From: JAFNGF01 sp964567045
GTDB taxonomy: Bacteria > Planctomycetota > Phycisphaerae > Sedimentisphaerales > Anaerobacaceae
Reading direction: 5' to 3'
DNA length: 61,828 nt
Assembly (NCBI GenBank): GCA_964567045.1
Contig: CAZMLE010000017.1
Location: 1-61,828 of the forward strand
Both the position numbers and the translations under genes were made by a program. Each line of letters begins with the position of its first letter. Position 1 is the first letter of the stretch. Below the pieces are notes generated by a model. It was not told the origin of the DNA. It saw only the letters and a list, made by a program, of their open reading frames with translations, and ran no database searches. This document shows, in pieces, positions 42,135 through 51,729 of the stretch.

Positions 42135-43364
42135 TCATCGCCTTCCCAGACGCCTAAATGTAATCGACAGTCCGACGATAACAACAATAATTATCCCTAC
42201 GCCGATCCAGCCCCAGGTGGAAGCGGCTCTGACCGTGACCCGAAATTCTATGTCATCACTGGCATCCTCTCCTCGAGCACTGGCGGCAATGGAGTAATCG
42301 CCCACCAGCGCTTCGTTGGCAGGGGCAATTGTGACTTCCACCTGTTTCATGTCGCCAGGCTCAAGCACCTCCATCTTCTCAGGATCAAACTTCACTTCCC
42401 AGTTTTCAGGCTTAAATGACGTAAAGGAGATCCCTTTTTGAGGGGCGGAACCCTCGTTGATGACATACATTGATATATTGGCACTCTTACCCTTTTGCGC
42501 GGTAAGAGACAGAATTCCCTTAAGAGTTCTACAGGTGATCTTGTGAGTACCGGTCAGGATTACCTTCAGCTCTATTTCCGCATCGCCTTGCGGAGATTCG
42601 GCAAAGACCTGTATTTTGTGCTCTCCGACCTCAGCTCGGGGGACGGGCGTCACCTTCACATCCACCGACTGGCTTAGGTTACTCTTTATCTGCAGCGAGC
42701 CGATGTATTTATTCTCGTAAGCCGGCTTAAAAGAAACCTCCCAGCCTTTAGGTTTTTCCGCACGAAGACTGAACATTCCATCCTTTTCGGTATCGTTATG
42801 TATATCGACCGAGAATTCAAAATCACTGTCGGAAGCACCCCGAAGAACCGGATACGAAGTGGTTATTCTTACGGGTTTTTTCTTTTCTTCGTCCCCCGCG
42901 CCTTTCCTCTTTTTTTCCGCCACGGTGATTTTCGCGGCTGCCGTTGTTGTTAGTTTTCCATCTGCGGTTGAGGCTTTGACTTCAAAAGAGTAGTCGCCCT
43001 GCGTCAGTTTATCATCTTTTTTGTCCGGCTCGTCTGCCGAAAAGGTCAGCGACATCTTTTCGCCGGAGGGCACAAACACGCCGGTAATGACATTTCCATA
43101 CTTCTCTATTTTGGCATCCCAATTGGCAGGCTTGCTTTCGACCGTCAGGAAAACTGTTTCGTCCTTTCGGCCATTATTTTTGATAATCAGCTCAAGGCTT
43201 ACCCTGTCAGTTTCTTCAATGACCTTACCCGGATACTCAAACGCTGCGACAATTTCACGGTCTGGCTTACCTCCGGGTTCCTCTGCCGCAGCTATCACTG
43301 CCCACAGGCCCATGTATAGCAGGCCAATCCGCCACAGGCGGACCGTAAAAAAACGCATCTTCAT
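42135..43364 (-). CDS. Exported NEW3-domain protein anchored by a C-terminal helix
   Basis: About 409 residues. A signal peptide (RIGLLYMGLWAVIAAAEE) precedes three immunoglobulin-like NEW3 domains, each with a PxxW motif (KPANWDAKI, KPKGWEVSF, KPENWEVKF). The C-terminus is a single helix (WGWIGVGIIIVVIVGLSITF) with an Arg-rich tail. Most of the chain would lie outside the membrane. GGGAGG seven bases upstream fixes the ATG at 43364. NEW3 proteins next to an ABC ATPase and ABC-2 permease are a recurring trio; the NEW3 part probably binds the transported molecule. First gene of the six-gene operon. Confidence 0.88.
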   Translation of the reverse strand: MKMRFFTVRLWRIGLLYMGLWAVIAAAEEPGGKPDREIVAAFEYPGKVIEETDRVSLELIIKNNGRKDETVFLTVESKPANWDAKIEKYGNVITGVFVPSGEKMSLTFSADEPDKKDDKLTQGDYSFEVKASTADGKLTTTAAAKITVAEKKRKGAGDEEKKKPVRITTSYPVLRGASDSDFEFSVDIHNDTEKDGMFSLRAEKPKGWEVSFKPAYENKYIGSLQIKSNLSQSVDVKVTPVPRAEVGEHKIQVFAESPQGDAEIELKVILTGTHKITCRTLKGILSLTAQKGKSANISMYVINEGSAPQKGISFTSFKPENWEVKFDPEKMEVLEPGDMKQVEVTIAPANEALVGDYSIAASARGEDASDDIEFRVTVRAASTWGWIGVGIIIVVIVGLSITFRRLGRR

Positions 43365-43660
43365 AATTTTGCCTCCCTTTACAATTGTCAATTTACAATT
43401 TTCAATTGTCGATTGTTGAGGGCAATTATTTTAGTGATCGCACAGCAGACGTTCAAGCAAAATTATTGCGAACGTCAACTGTATGCGGTATCATCACCAG
43501 TGCTCTGTTGCACACGATTTGATGATTTGTCATGCTGAGCCGCAAGGCGAAGCATCTGGCTATCGTAATTGAGATTCTTCGCTGCGCTCAGAATGACATC
43601 CATCGGTTGACGAGTTACAGAGCACTGGTTGCGCTACGAAAGCCGAACCTGAAATGATAC
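43365..43660. other. Divergent intergenic region with CAATTG tract and MITE copy
   Basis: AT-rich CAATTGTCAATTTACAATT units lie at 43382-43415. A perfect 13-bp inverted repeat (ACCAGTGCTCTGT 43496-43508; ACAGAGCACTGGT 43617-43629) encloses the third MITE-like element. Promoters of the two divergent transcripts must lie here but none is clear. Confidence 0.55.
43528..43598. mobile_element. MITE-like palindromic element, copy 3, nested in a 134-bp inverted repeat
   Basis: Ends TGTCATGCTGAGC and GCTCAGAATGACA. Its right half plus flank (GAGATTCTTCGCTGCGCTCA, then ACAGAGCACT) closely follows the right half of copy 1 at 761-866. The mobile unit may therefore be the larger 43496-43629 interval. 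Confidence 0.6.
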
Positions 43661-44980
43661 ATGGAAAGGCAGGGCAAGGTAATGACAAGCGTAAGACCTC
43701 GAAAAGCCAGGAGCATAAGCCGGCGGGAATTCTTGAAGGGTTCTTCAGTTGCTGCGACAGCGGTGGCTTTTGCTCCGACCCGCCTATGGCGGGTTCCTTC
43801 TTCGGTTTTTGGCGCCAGTGCACCCAGCAATCGGATCACCATCGGCAGCATCGGCGTCGGCGGGATGGGCACAAGCGATATGAAAGGCTTCAAAGGCAAT
43901 CCTAATGCCGAGATCGTAGCCATTTGTGACATTGACGCCAGCCATCGAAAAGAAGCCTGTCGGATAGCCGGTCTTGACCCAAAGTCCTCTTACAATGATT
44001 TCCGCGAGCTGTTAGCGCGGGATGATATTGACGCGGTAGTGGTTGCTACGCCCGACCACTGGCACGTGCCGATTTCGATTGCCGCAGTCAGAGCCGGCAA
44101 AGATGTTTATTGCGAAAAGCCGCTGACTCTGACCATCGCGGAAGGACGTGCTCTTGTCGATGAGGTAAGGCGGTACGGACGAATCATCCAGACCGGCTCT
44201 CAACAGCGCTCTTCCGACAATTTTCGCTTCGCTTCTGAGCTGGTCCGCAACGGCAGAATCGGCAAAGTACACACTGTCCGCGTGGGTATCCCCGGCAATA
44301 ATAGAACCTGTGAGCCGACCTGGACGCCTGAGCCGGCGCCGGAAGGCTTCGATTATGACTTATGGCTGGGGCCTGCCCTCTGGGCGCCGTATCATCGCCA
44401 GCGATGTCACTATGAATTCCGCTTTATACTGGATTATTCGGGCGGCCAGCCAACAAACTGGGGCGCTCACCATCTGGACATCGCCCACTGGGGCCTGGGG
44501 ATGGATAATTCCGGGCCGGTTGAGATTGCCGGCAACGGCGAGTTTCCAACCACCGGGCTATTCACCACCGCTGCCAAAGTGTACTTCGAGGCTACCTACG
44601 CGAACGGCGTCAAGCTAATCTGCCAGACGGGCGGCTCAAACACAAGGTTTGAGGGCACCGATGGCTGGGTGGATGTTAGTCGCGGTGATCTAAAAACCCA
44701 GCCCGAATCGCTGAAAAAGGAAGTCATAGGGCCTGACGAAATCCACCTGTATCAGAGCAGGGACCATAAGCAGAACTTCCTGGATTGTATTAAGAGCCGA
44801 AAGGACCCGATCGCCGGCGCAGAAACTGGGCACCGCTCGGCTACACTGTGTCATCTGGGCAATATCGCGATGCTGCTGGGCCGAAAATTGAAATGGGACC
44901 CGGCCAAGGAATGTTTTATTGGCGACTCGGCAGCTAATAGTATGCTCGCCCGTAGTGTGCAGGCGCCCTGGCGATTATAA
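43661..44980 (+). CDS. Tat-exported Gfo/Idh/MocA-family oxidoreductase (paralogue 7)
   Basis: A 439-residue protein with Tat motif ISRREFLKGSS, dinucleotide motif IGSIGVGGMGTSD, VVVATPDHWHVPISI and CEKPLTLT. This is the MocA-like branch common in planctomycetes. The start could be 43661 or the ATG at 43682 (MTSVRPRK); neither has a strong ribosome-binding site because a MITE copy lies upstream. LWRVPSSVF after the signal helix derives from a CCCGCCTATGGCGGG palindrome. It stands alone apart from the GH5-like gene 137 bases later. Confidence 0.9.
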   Translation: MERQGKVMTSVRPRKARSISRREFLKGSSVAATAVAFAPTRLWRVPSSVFGASAPSNRITIGSIGVGGMGTSDMKGFKGNPNAEIVAICDIDASHRKEACRIAGLDPKSSYNDFRELLARDDIDAVVVATPDHWHVPISIAAVRAGKDVYCEKPLTLTIAEGRALVDEVRRYGRIIQTGSQQRSSDNFRFASELVRNGRIGKVHTVRVGIPGNNRTCEPTWTPEPAPEGFDYDLWLGPALWAPYHRQRCHYEFRFILDYSGGQPTNWGAHHLDIAHWGLGMDNSGPVEIAGNGEFPTTGLFTTAAKVYFEATYANGVKLICQTGGSNTRFEGTDGWVDVSRGDLKTQPESLKKEVIGPDEIHLYQSRDHKQNFLDCIKSRKDPIAGAETGHRSATLCHLGNIAMLLGRKLKWDPAKECFIGDSAANSMLARSVQAPWRL

Positions 44981-45117
44981 TGTTGTGTAGAGTCTGATGC
45001 CCGAACTGAAAATGGACACCGGAATATGTGCCATGCATCTTGGAACATAGGAAACAGAGCGGAATTGTAGACCGCCGACCCTAGAAATGGCTGTTTCCCT
45101 ATGGAGGTTTTGAAATC

Positions 45118-46104
45118 GTGCGTCAATGGAGCACCATCATTGTATTGCTGCTCTACATTACCAGCGCAGCAATGGCAGCGACCGAATTGGGCGTCAAGGA
45201 CACCCGGTTTACGTTGAATGGCAAGCCCAAATTTCTGCTCGGCATCAGCTACTATGGGGCGTTGGGAGCGCCGGAGCAATTCATAAAACAGGACCTGGAT
45301 GATATAGAATCCTGCGCGTTCAATTGGATACGTGTCTGGGCAACATGGAGAGATGGCATCACGGCGGTCGACAAAAAAGGCCAGCCGCAGCAACCTTACT
45401 GGGACAGGCTGAAGTGGCTGGTGGCAGAGTGTGATCGGCGGGGCATATTGGTGGACGTGACCCTCTCGCGGGGTTTGTCGGCAGTTGTGGAATTGTTCGA
45501 GGCGCACCGTCGGGCGGTGGAGGCGCTCGTGACGCGCCTGAAGCCGTATCGTAACTGGTATCTGGACCTGGCCAACGAGCGGAACGTCCGAGACGCTCGG
45601 TTTGTCGATTTCAAGGAACTCCAATCGCTTCGAGAGATGGTTACGCGATTGGATGCGAAGCGACTGGTCACCGCCTCACAAGGCGGCGACATCAGCCTTG
45701 ACGAGCTGCATCAGTATCTGTTGACGGTGCAGGTGGACTTTGTGTGTCCACACCGTCCGCGCGACCCGGATTCCCCCAAGGAAACGCAACTGAAATCGCG
45801 GGAGTATCTGGCTCGGATGAAAGACATCGGGCGCGTCGTGCCGGTGCATTATCAGGAGCCGTTCCGACGCGGGTATCGTCCGGAGCACTGGGAACCGTCA
45901 GCGGAGGCTTTCCTGGCAGACCTGAGGCAGGCGATTGCGGGCGGAGCGGCGGGTTGGTGCTTCCATAACGGCGATCAGCGAAATGGCCCGGGCGGCAATC
46001 CGCATCGATCGTTCGATATGCGCAAAAAACGTCTTTTTGAGCAGTTGGACGACCAAGAACGAAAGTTTCTGAAAGAGATGCGGAAGGAAATTATTGACGA
46101 TTGA
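45118..46104 (+). CDS. Exported GH5-like glycoside hydrolase
   Basis: A 328-residue TIM-barrel hydrolase. The signal is STIIVLLLYITSAAMAATE; FTLNGKPKFLLGISYYGAL is the usual opening of cellulase-type barrels. NWIRVWATWRDG, WYLDLANERN (about 147-156, candidate acid/base Glu) and VHYQEPF (candidate nucleophile) follow. It starts with GTG at 45118, with GGAGG about eleven bases upstream. It lacks extra binding domains, unlike the glycosidase at 26471. A CTTGCCGG/CCGGCAAG hairpin at 46141-46158 follows it. Confidence 0.82.
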   Translation: MRQWSTIIVLLLYITSAAMAATELGVKDTRFTLNGKPKFLLGISYYGALGAPEQFIKQDLDDIESCAFNWIRVWATWRDGITAVDKKGQPQQPYWDRLKWLVAECDRRGILVDVTLSRGLSAVVELFEAHRRAVEALVTRLKPYRNWYLDLANERNVRDARFVDFKELQSLREMVTRLDAKRLVTASQGGDISLDELHQYLLTVQVDFVCPHRPRDPDSPKETQLKSREYLARMKDIGRVVPVHYQEPFRRGYRPEHWEPSAEAFLADLRQAIAGGAAGWCFHNGDQRNGPGGNPHRSFDMRKKRLFEQLDDQERKFLKEMRKEIIDD

Positions 46105-46140
46105 GAAATTCTTTGTACAATTTAAGCGAAGAATTGTGGA

Positions 46141-46158
46141 CTTGCCGGAAGCCGGCAA
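46141..46158 (+). terminator. Possible terminator hairpin
   Basis: CTTGCCGG and CCGGCAAG pair around AAG between the GH5-like gene and bacterioferritin. No strong T run follows, so the role is tentative. Confidence 0.3.
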
Positions 46159-46215
46159 GGACTTCCTTAATTTTGCACTTTGCGCTTTAAATTTTTATTT
46201 TGGAAGGAGCGACCA

Positions 46216-46680
46216 ATGAAAGGAAATGAAAAGCTACTCAAAACCCTCAACGGGCTTCTGGCTGATGAGCTGACCGCGATCAGTCAGTACATGGTCCACG
46301 CCGAGATGTGCGCCAACTGGGGCTACACGAAGCTGCACGATAGTATCCAGGCTCGTGCCATCACCGAGATGAAGCATGCTGAGAAGCTGATCGAGCGAAT
46401 CCTATTTCTTGAGGGTAAACCCGTTGTCAGCAAGCTCAACGACATTCACATCGGCGATGATGTGTCCAAGATGATGTCAAACGATCTGGCTGCCGAGATG
46501 ACAGCCGTCAAAGGGTACAACGCAGCCATCAAGCTCGCCACTGAAGTAGGCGACAACGCCACCAAAGAGATTCTTGACGGTATCCTCGGTGATGAGGACG
46601 GGCATGTCGATGAGATTGAGGAGCAGCGGGACCAGATCGAGCAGATGGGCCTTGCGATTTACCTGAGCACAAAGAAGTAA
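46216..46680 (+). CDS. bfr: Bacterioferritin
   Basis: A 154-residue four-helix protein. Counting from the ATG at 46216 (GGAAGGAG upstream), every ferroxidase ligand is present: E18, E51, H54, E94, E127 and H130, with Y25 near the site. M52 is the haem-bridging Met of true bacterioferritins. The length matches the family. It oxidises Fe(II) and stores iron in a 24-mer shell in the cytoplasm. dapB follows 83 bases later. Confidence 0.96.
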   Translation: MKGNEKLLKTLNGLLADELTAISQYMVHAEMCANWGYTKLHDSIQARAITEMKHAEKLIERILFLEGKPVVSKLNDIHIGDDVSKMMSNDLAAEMTAVKGYNAAIKLATEVGDNATKEILDGILGDEDGHVDEIEEQRDQIEQMGLAIYLSTKK

Positions 46681-46686
46681 CCGAGC

Positions 46687-46735
46687 CGATGCCCGATACT
46701 GGATGCCCGATACTGGATGCTCGATGCTGGATGTC
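46687..46735. repeat. GATGCCCGATACTG direct repeats upstream of dapB
   Basis: Three to four imperfect copies of CCGATACTGGATG or TCGATGCTGGATG lie in tandem just before the dapB ribosome-binding site. They create a spurious upstream reading frame to 46689. Confidence 0.6.
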
Positions 46736-46763
46736 TGTCGGGAATCGGGAATCGAGGGTACAA

Positions 46764-47585
46764 ATGAAATGCAACCTTGCGGTTATTGGGGCCGCCGGTC
46801 GAATGGGCAGGCGTATCCTTGCGTTGGCTAAAGAGTCCGACCGGTTCGATGTCGTTGCGGCAATCGAAAGGCCGGGCCATCCCGACATCGGTAAAGATGC
46901 CGGCCTTGTGGCAACGGCAGCAGCGATAGGGGTTAACTTGAGCAGCGAGTTTCCGGCTGCCGACCCTTCGACTGCGCTCAGGGCATGCGTAGCAATAGAC
47001 TTCAGCCAGCCGGAAGCGGCAAATAAAACGATTCATTACTGCGCGGGAAACGGCGTTGCCCTTGTTTTGGGCACGACCGGCTTAAACGATCTGCAGCGTG
47101 AAAGACTCAAAACCGCCTCTGGGAAAGTGCCCATCGTTTGTGCAACCAATATGAGCGTGGGGATGAATGTCTTATTTTCTCTGGTGGGCAAGGTCGCAAA
47201 AATGCTCGGCGAGGAATACGACATAGAAATCATAGAGCAGCACCATCGGTTCAAGAAAGACGCTCCAAGCGGCAGTGCCCTGACATTGGCGGAGAATATC
47301 TGCAAGGCGACCGGCAGGGATTTGGCGCAAGCCGTAACTGTCGGCAGGAGCGGCAAGGACGTCTTGCGGCAAAAAGGAACCATTGGCATGCATGCGGTCC
47401 GCGCTGGCGACATCACCGGCGAACATTCGGTAATCTTTAGCACGCTCGGCGAAACAGTTACTCTCAGCCATATCGCTCACAGTAGAGATACCTTCGCGCG
47501 AGGGGCACTTCGGGCAGCAGAATGGCTTGTCGGGAAAAAGCCGGGCCTTTACTCAATGGGCGACGTTTTGGGCATTGAGGATTGA
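46764..47585 (+). CDS. dapB: 4-hydroxy-tetrahydrodipicolinate reductase
   Basis: A 273-residue enzyme of lysine and diaminopimelate synthesis. It has the NAD(P) motif GAAGRMGRRI and EIIEQHHRFKKDAPSGSAL, where HH and K are catalytic. The start MKCNLAVIG at 46764 follows GAGGG; the extra 25 residues possible from 46689 are coded by the tandem repeat. In the middle, DPSTALRA is encoded by a dispersed palindrome (46964-46983) placed in a loop after strand 3. Convergent with the pseudopilin gene, whose stop is 6 bases away. Confidence 0.93.
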   Translation: MKCNLAVIGAAGRMGRRILALAKESDRFDVVAAIERPGHPDIGKDAGLVATAAAIGVNLSSEFPAADPSTALRACVAIDFSQPEAANKTIHYCAGNGVALVLGTTGLNDLQRERLKTASGKVPIVCATNMSVGMNVLFSLVGKVAKMLGEEYDIEIIEQHHRFKKDAPSGSALTLAENICKATGRDLAQAVTVGRSGKDVLRQKGTIGMHAVRAGDITGEHSVIFSTLGETVTLSHIAHSRDTFARGALRAAEWLVGKKPGLYSMGDVLGIED

Positions 47586-47591
47586 CAATTT

Positions 47592-48344
47592 TCAATTACC
47601 GGCCGGCCAGTCTACTCCTTTGATGCCCTGGATTGTCAGGTTTGCGTCCGGTAGGCCATCGCGGGCGGGGCGAATACCGGCGGCCTTGAGTAAGCGAACC
47701 TGGCCATCGGCAAAGAGGAAATTTCGGCTGCCCTGCCAGCACCACCAGCCCTTATCATCATCTATAGGGTAATGGTTGCTGAGCCATTCTCCAATAAGAA
47801 TCTTGCCGGACGGATGAGCCACAGCAAAACCTCGCTGCGGTATAGACGGCTGCGGGTTTGTATAGGTGTCACTCTTATCGTTCATCCGGTCAATCTGCTG
47901 CGGACTGTGATAAAAACTCATCGAGTAGGCGTAACTTGTGGATTCGTATTTATCTCTGGCGATGCGGTCTTGCGGGCAAAACAAAACTGAAGGATTATTG
48001 GCGTCGATATTGTCACCCAGATACGGCTCGATAATGCTTCGCCAGCCTCGGCCCATCCACAGCCAGTAGCCCGCCGGCAATGGGTCCTGGGCGCACGGAT
48101 ATGTGTTGTCGTTCGTATTAAGATATAAGCTCACCGCTAAATCAATCTGCTTAAGGTTGTGTGCACAGACCAGGCGTCTCGCGGTGGACCTGACCCTGAC
48201 GAGCGAGGGGGTGAGAATGGAAAGCAAAAGGCCAACAATGGCGATGACGACAAGCAACTCCATAAGACTAAAGCCGAATCGGATTGAATTTTGATTTTTG
48301 CGGGTGCGGGCCACCGAGGTTTCCTGACCCCGCAATAAAGCCAT
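47592..48344 (-). CDS. Prepilin-type N-terminal cleavage/methylation domain protein
   Basis: A 250-residue pseudopilin-like protein. RFGFSLMELLVVIAIVGLLLS gives the prepilin peptidase site after Gly and Glu at +5. The C-terminal part with FCPQDR, YAYSMSF and NFLFADGQVRLL resembles the type II secretion-like proteins expanded in planctomycetes. The start is uncertain: ATG at 48344 is used, while a GTG at 48314 would shorten the leader. Residues 1-10 are in a repeat-rich stretch (48343-48363 palindrome). Probably exported as a fibre or surface subunit. Confidence 0.85.
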   Translation of the reverse strand: MALLRGQETSVARTRKNQNSIRFGFSLMELLVVIAIVGLLLSILTPSLVRVRSTARRLVCAHNLKQIDLAVSLYLNTNDNTYPCAQDPLPAGYWLWMGRGWRSIIEPYLGDNIDANNPSVLFCPQDRIARDKYESTSYAYSMSFYHSPQQIDRMNDKSDTYTNPQPSIPQRGFAVAHPSGKILIGEWLSNHYPIDDDKGWWCWQGSRNFLFADGQVRLLKAAGIRPARDGLPDANLTIQGIKGVDWPAGN

Positions 48345-48420
48345 CCTGAGCCGGGCGAAGGATTGCGGGGCTAAATATTTCGTTTAGCCGTCGCCGGTAC
48401 GGCGACGGTTAAGCCATGAA

Positions 48421-50280
48421 CTATTCAACCGTGACACTTTTGGCGAGGTTTCGTGGTTTGTCAACATCGTGTCCGCGCAGAACGGCGGCATGGTAAGCCA
48501 AAAGTTGTAGCGGCACAACAGTCAGCATCGGCTGCAAAGGCTCAGGAGCATCCGGAACGGTGATCAGATGGTCAGCGTGCTGCTTGATATTTTCATCGCC
48601 CTCGGTGGCGACAACGATAATCTTGCCGCCGCGTGCCTTAACTTCCGCGATATTGCCCATAATCTTATCGTGTTGCGGCCCGGAAGTAGCAATGAAAACC
48701 GCAGGCATACCATCAGCAATCAAGGCGATCGGACCGTGCTTCATCTCTGCGGCTGGCAGACCCTCAGCGTGAATGTAGCTTATTTCCTTTAGTTTTAGGG
48801 CGCCTTCAAGGGCAACCGGATAATGGAAGCCTCTGCCTAGGAAGAGCCAGTTATCCTTGTCAACATTCGCTGCCGCAATTTGCCTAATGTGGTCAGACTG
48901 TTCGAGCACGCAGCTCATTTTGGCTGGTATCGCAGAAAGCTCGTCGATGCAACTGGCGGCCTCGGTACTACTTATGTGTTTTCTTCTTCCCAGCTCGATT
49001 GCCAGCATTGTCAGCACGGCCACCTGGGCCGTAAAGGCTTTTGTACTGGCAACGCCAATTTCAGGCCCAACGTGCAGATATACGCCGGCGTCGGTAGATC
49101 GGGCTATGGAGGAACCCACTACGTTTACGATGCCCAGCACGGTGGCGCCTCTTTCTTTGGCCTGCTCCACCGCTGCCAGGGTGTCCGCGGTCTCGCCCGA
49201 CTGGCTTATGGCTATGACCACAGTGCCGTCCTCGATGACCGGGTTGCGATATCGAAATTCACTGGCATATTCTGTCTCTGTAGAGATTCGCGCCAAATGC
49301 TCAAACAGAAACTCGCCCACGAGAGCCGCGTGGAATGCGGTGCCGCAGCCGGTGAGGATAATATGTTTGGCTCGCGTCAGCTCACGCAGGTCATTTGCTA
49401 TGCCGCCCAGCTTGATCTTTCCACTCTGGCGGTCGATTCTGCCGCCCATGCAGGTACTTAGGGCCTTGGGCTGCTCAAAAATCTCCTTGAGCATGTAATG
49501 TGCAAAGCCGCCCAGCTCGATTTGATCCAGCGAGAACTCAATCTGGCTGATGTCTTTGGTGACTGTTACGTTGTCAATTGTTTTGGTACGAAACTCGTCA
49601 CGGCTGATCGTAACCATTTCGTTGTCCGCAAGGTAGATAGCCTGGGTGGTGTGCTCGACGATGGCAGCCGCATCCGAAGCCAGGATGTATTCGCTATCTC
49701 CGACACCTAAGATCAATGAGCTTCCTTTTTTCGCCCCGATGAGCATATTGGGAAAATCGCAGCAGACAATCCCCAGCCCATACGTGCCATGCAGCTCACG
49801 CAGGGCTTTTTGAACCGCCCATTCAAATTTATTCTGCTGACCGGACTGGCCGTCTTGATCGCCTTTGGCATAAAAGTAGCCGATCAAATTTGCTATCACC
49901 TCGGTATCGGTTTGGCTTGCAAACTGGCTGCCCTCGTTTTGTAGCCAGATCTTCAGCGTTTCGTAGTTTTCGATAATGCCGTTGTGAACGAGGGCGATCT
50001 TACCGGTGTAATCCAGATGTGGATGTGCGTTAATAGTGTTCGGCTCTCCGTGCGTAGCCCAACGTGTATGGCCGAGGCCGAGCGTTTCTGCGACATTAAC
50101 TTCACCTAAAATCTCTTCCAGAGCGCTGATCCTGCCACCGGTTTTTTTGATTTTGATTCCATCGCTTCCCAGTAGTGCCATACCAGCCGAGTCATAGCCT
50201 CGATACTCCAGGCGCTTTAGTCCCTCTAAGAGGATCGGCTGTGCAGGTTTCTTACCCAGATAAGCGACTATGCCACACAT
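48421..50280 (-). CDS. glmS: Glutamine--fructose-6-phosphate aminotransferase (isomerizing)
   Basis: A 619-residue enzyme making glucosamine-6-phosphate for cell envelope sugars. MCGIVAYLG supplies the Cys1 glutaminase, and LGHTRWATHG is in the Ntn domain. Two SIS domains follow (LTGCGTAFHAAL, SQSGETADTL, GRGFHYPVALEGALKLKE), and PRNLAKSVTVE ends the chain as usual. Complete and full length. No glmS ribozyme is recognised in the 120 bases upstream, which instead hold TTTACTGTTTACAG-type repeats. glnA precedes it on the same strand, so glutamine supply and use may be co-expressed. Confidence 0.97.
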   Translation of the reverse strand: MCGIVAYLGKKPAQPILLEGLKRLEYRGYDSAGMALLGSDGIKIKKTGGRISALEEILGEVNVAETLGLGHTRWATHGEPNTINAHPHLDYTGKIALVHNGIIENYETLKIWLQNEGSQFASQTDTEVIANLIGYFYAKGDQDGQSGQQNKFEWAVQKALRELHGTYGLGIVCCDFPNMLIGAKKGSSLILGVGDSEYILASDAAAIVEHTTQAIYLADNEMVTISRDEFRTKTIDNVTVTKDISQIEFSLDQIELGGFAHYMLKEIFEQPKALSTCMGGRIDRQSGKIKLGGIANDLRELTRAKHIILTGCGTAFHAALVGEFLFEHLARISTETEYASEFRYRNPVIEDGTVVIAISQSGETADTLAAVEQAKERGATVLGIVNVVGSSIARSTDAGVYLHVGPEIGVASTKAFTAQVAVLTMLAIELGRRKHISSTEAASCIDELSAIPAKMSCVLEQSDHIRQIAAANVDKDNWLFLGRGFHYPVALEGALKLKEISYIHAEGLPAAEMKHGPIALIADGMPAVFIATSGPQHDKIMGNIAEVKARGGKIIVVATEGDENIKQHADHLITVPDAPEPLQPMLTVVPLQLLAYHAAVLRGHDVDKPRNLAKSVTVE

Positions 50281-50400
50281 TTGTTATTTACTGTTTACAG
50301 TTTACTATTTGTTCTTATTTCTCGTGCCTTTGGAGACAAGTCTTAGCTTTTCGATGACAGCCACTTGATGGTAGATAGTCAATAGTAAATTATGATCGTT

Positions 50401-51729
50401 CTAAAAAATGTCCAGATACGTTTCGATTTCCCAGTTGGTAACCTGCTTTTTGAATTCGTCCCATTCTTTTGTCTTTATGTCCACATACTTTTCAAACAAG
50501 TGCTCTCCCAGAACGTCTTGAATGAGTTTATCTTTTTTCAACTCATCCAAAGCCTCCTGTAACGAGGTTGGCAAAACCCTGATGTTTTTCTTAACCAGGC
50601 TTTCGCCGTCAAGCTGGTAGACATTTTCTTCGACCGGCTCAGGCGGCGTTAAGTCGTTCTTGATGCCGTCCAGGCCCGCCTGCAGCATGACCGCAAATGC
50701 CAGATACGGGTTGCAGGAAGGATCGGGACATCTTAGCTCGATTCTGGCAGCTTCTTTTCTTTGTCGGAACCACTTGGGCACCCTCACCAAAGCCGAGCGA
50801 TTCATGGCGGCCCAGGTGATGTATACCGGCGCTTCAAATCCGGAAACCAACCTTTTGTACGAGTTGACTGTCGGGCACAGAACTGCGCACATCGCATTTA
50901 TGTGCTTTATTTGGCCTGCGATAAAATTATACGCAATTCGGGACAAGTTATACTTGTCCTCCTTGTCGTAAAAGGCGTTCGCTTTTGTCTGGATGTTAAA
51001 TAAGCTCTGGTGTGTGTGCATCCCGGAGCCGGGCTTATCCATGATTGGTTTGGGCATAAAGGTGGCATGCAGATTGTGCATCTGAGCGACTTTCTTGGCG
51101 GTGTACTTTAGCGTGACAACTTTGTCGGCTATGTCCAGGCAATGCCCATAGCGGAAATCTATCTCGTACTGGCCGAACCCGACCTCGTGATGCGAGGCTT
51201 CCACGTTGATTCCAAAACTCTCCAGTGCTGCGATTATCCGCTTTATGGTTTTATAACCTTCGTGGGAGGAAAGGTCGAAGTAGCTGTCGTAGTCGATAGG
51301 CGTAGTCCTTTTTTGGCTATCAGCGGTGAACAAATAGAATTCAGGTTCTGGCCCGACGTTAAAGTGGTAGCCCTGAACTGCTGTTTTTGCTGCTGCCTGT
51401 TTTAGGATATATCTGGGGTCTCCTTCGAACGGTTTGCCGTCCGCGCGGTAGATGTCACAGATGAGTCTTGCTGTTTTGCCGTCTTCGGTCAGCCAGGGAA
51501 CTACCGCATAAGTTTCCAGAACGGGCTTCAGAAACAAATCGCTTTCCTGTATCCTGGCAAAGCCTTCGATTGAGGAGCCATCAAACCACGCCCCGTCGGT
51601 TAGTGCATCTTCCAGTTTTTCGACAGGTATGATGACCTCCTTTATGACGCCCAGCAGGTCGGTAAATTGTAGAGTGACAAATTCTATATTGTCTTGTTGA
51701 GCCTGCTCCAAAACCTTTTTAGCTTCCAT
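50401..51729 (-). CDS. glnA: Glutamine synthetase, type I
   Basis: A 442-residue enzyme forming glutamine from glutamate and ammonia. Visible motifs are WFDGSSIEGFARI, GPEPEFYLF, GSGMHTHQSLF, KRLVSGFEAP and RIELRCPDPSCNPYLAF. The length and absence of the extra 25-residue segment fit the alpha subtype, which is controlled by feedback rather than adenylylation. GGAAAGGAACG precedes the ATG. glmS lies downstream. Confidence 0.96.
   Translation of the reverse strand: MEAKKVLEQAQQDNIEFVTLQFTDLLGVIKEVIIPVEKLEDALTDGAWFDGSSIEGFARIQESDLFLKPVLETYAVVPWLTEDGKTARLICDIYRADGKPFEGDPRYILKQAAAKTAVQGYHFNVGPEPEFYLFTADSQKRTTPIDYDSYFDLSSHEGYKTIKRIIAALESFGINVEASHHEVGFGQYEIDFRYGHCLDIADKVVTLKYTAKKVAQMHNLHATFMPKPIMDKPGSGMHTHQSLFNIQTKANAFYDKEDKYNLSRIAYNFIAGQIKHINAMCAVLCPTVNSYKRLVSGFEAPVYITWAAMNRSALVRVPKWFRQRKEAARIELRCPDPSCNPYLAFAVMLQAGLDGIKNDLTPPEPVEENVYQLDGESLVKKNIRVLPTSLQEALDELKKDKLIQDVLGEHLFEKYVDIKTKEWDEFKKQVTNWEIETYLDIF

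Noticed and set aside
50281..50400. glmS ribozyme upstream of glmS
   Set aside because: The gap is only 120 bases of TTTACTGTTTACAG-like repeats and shows no ribozyme core.
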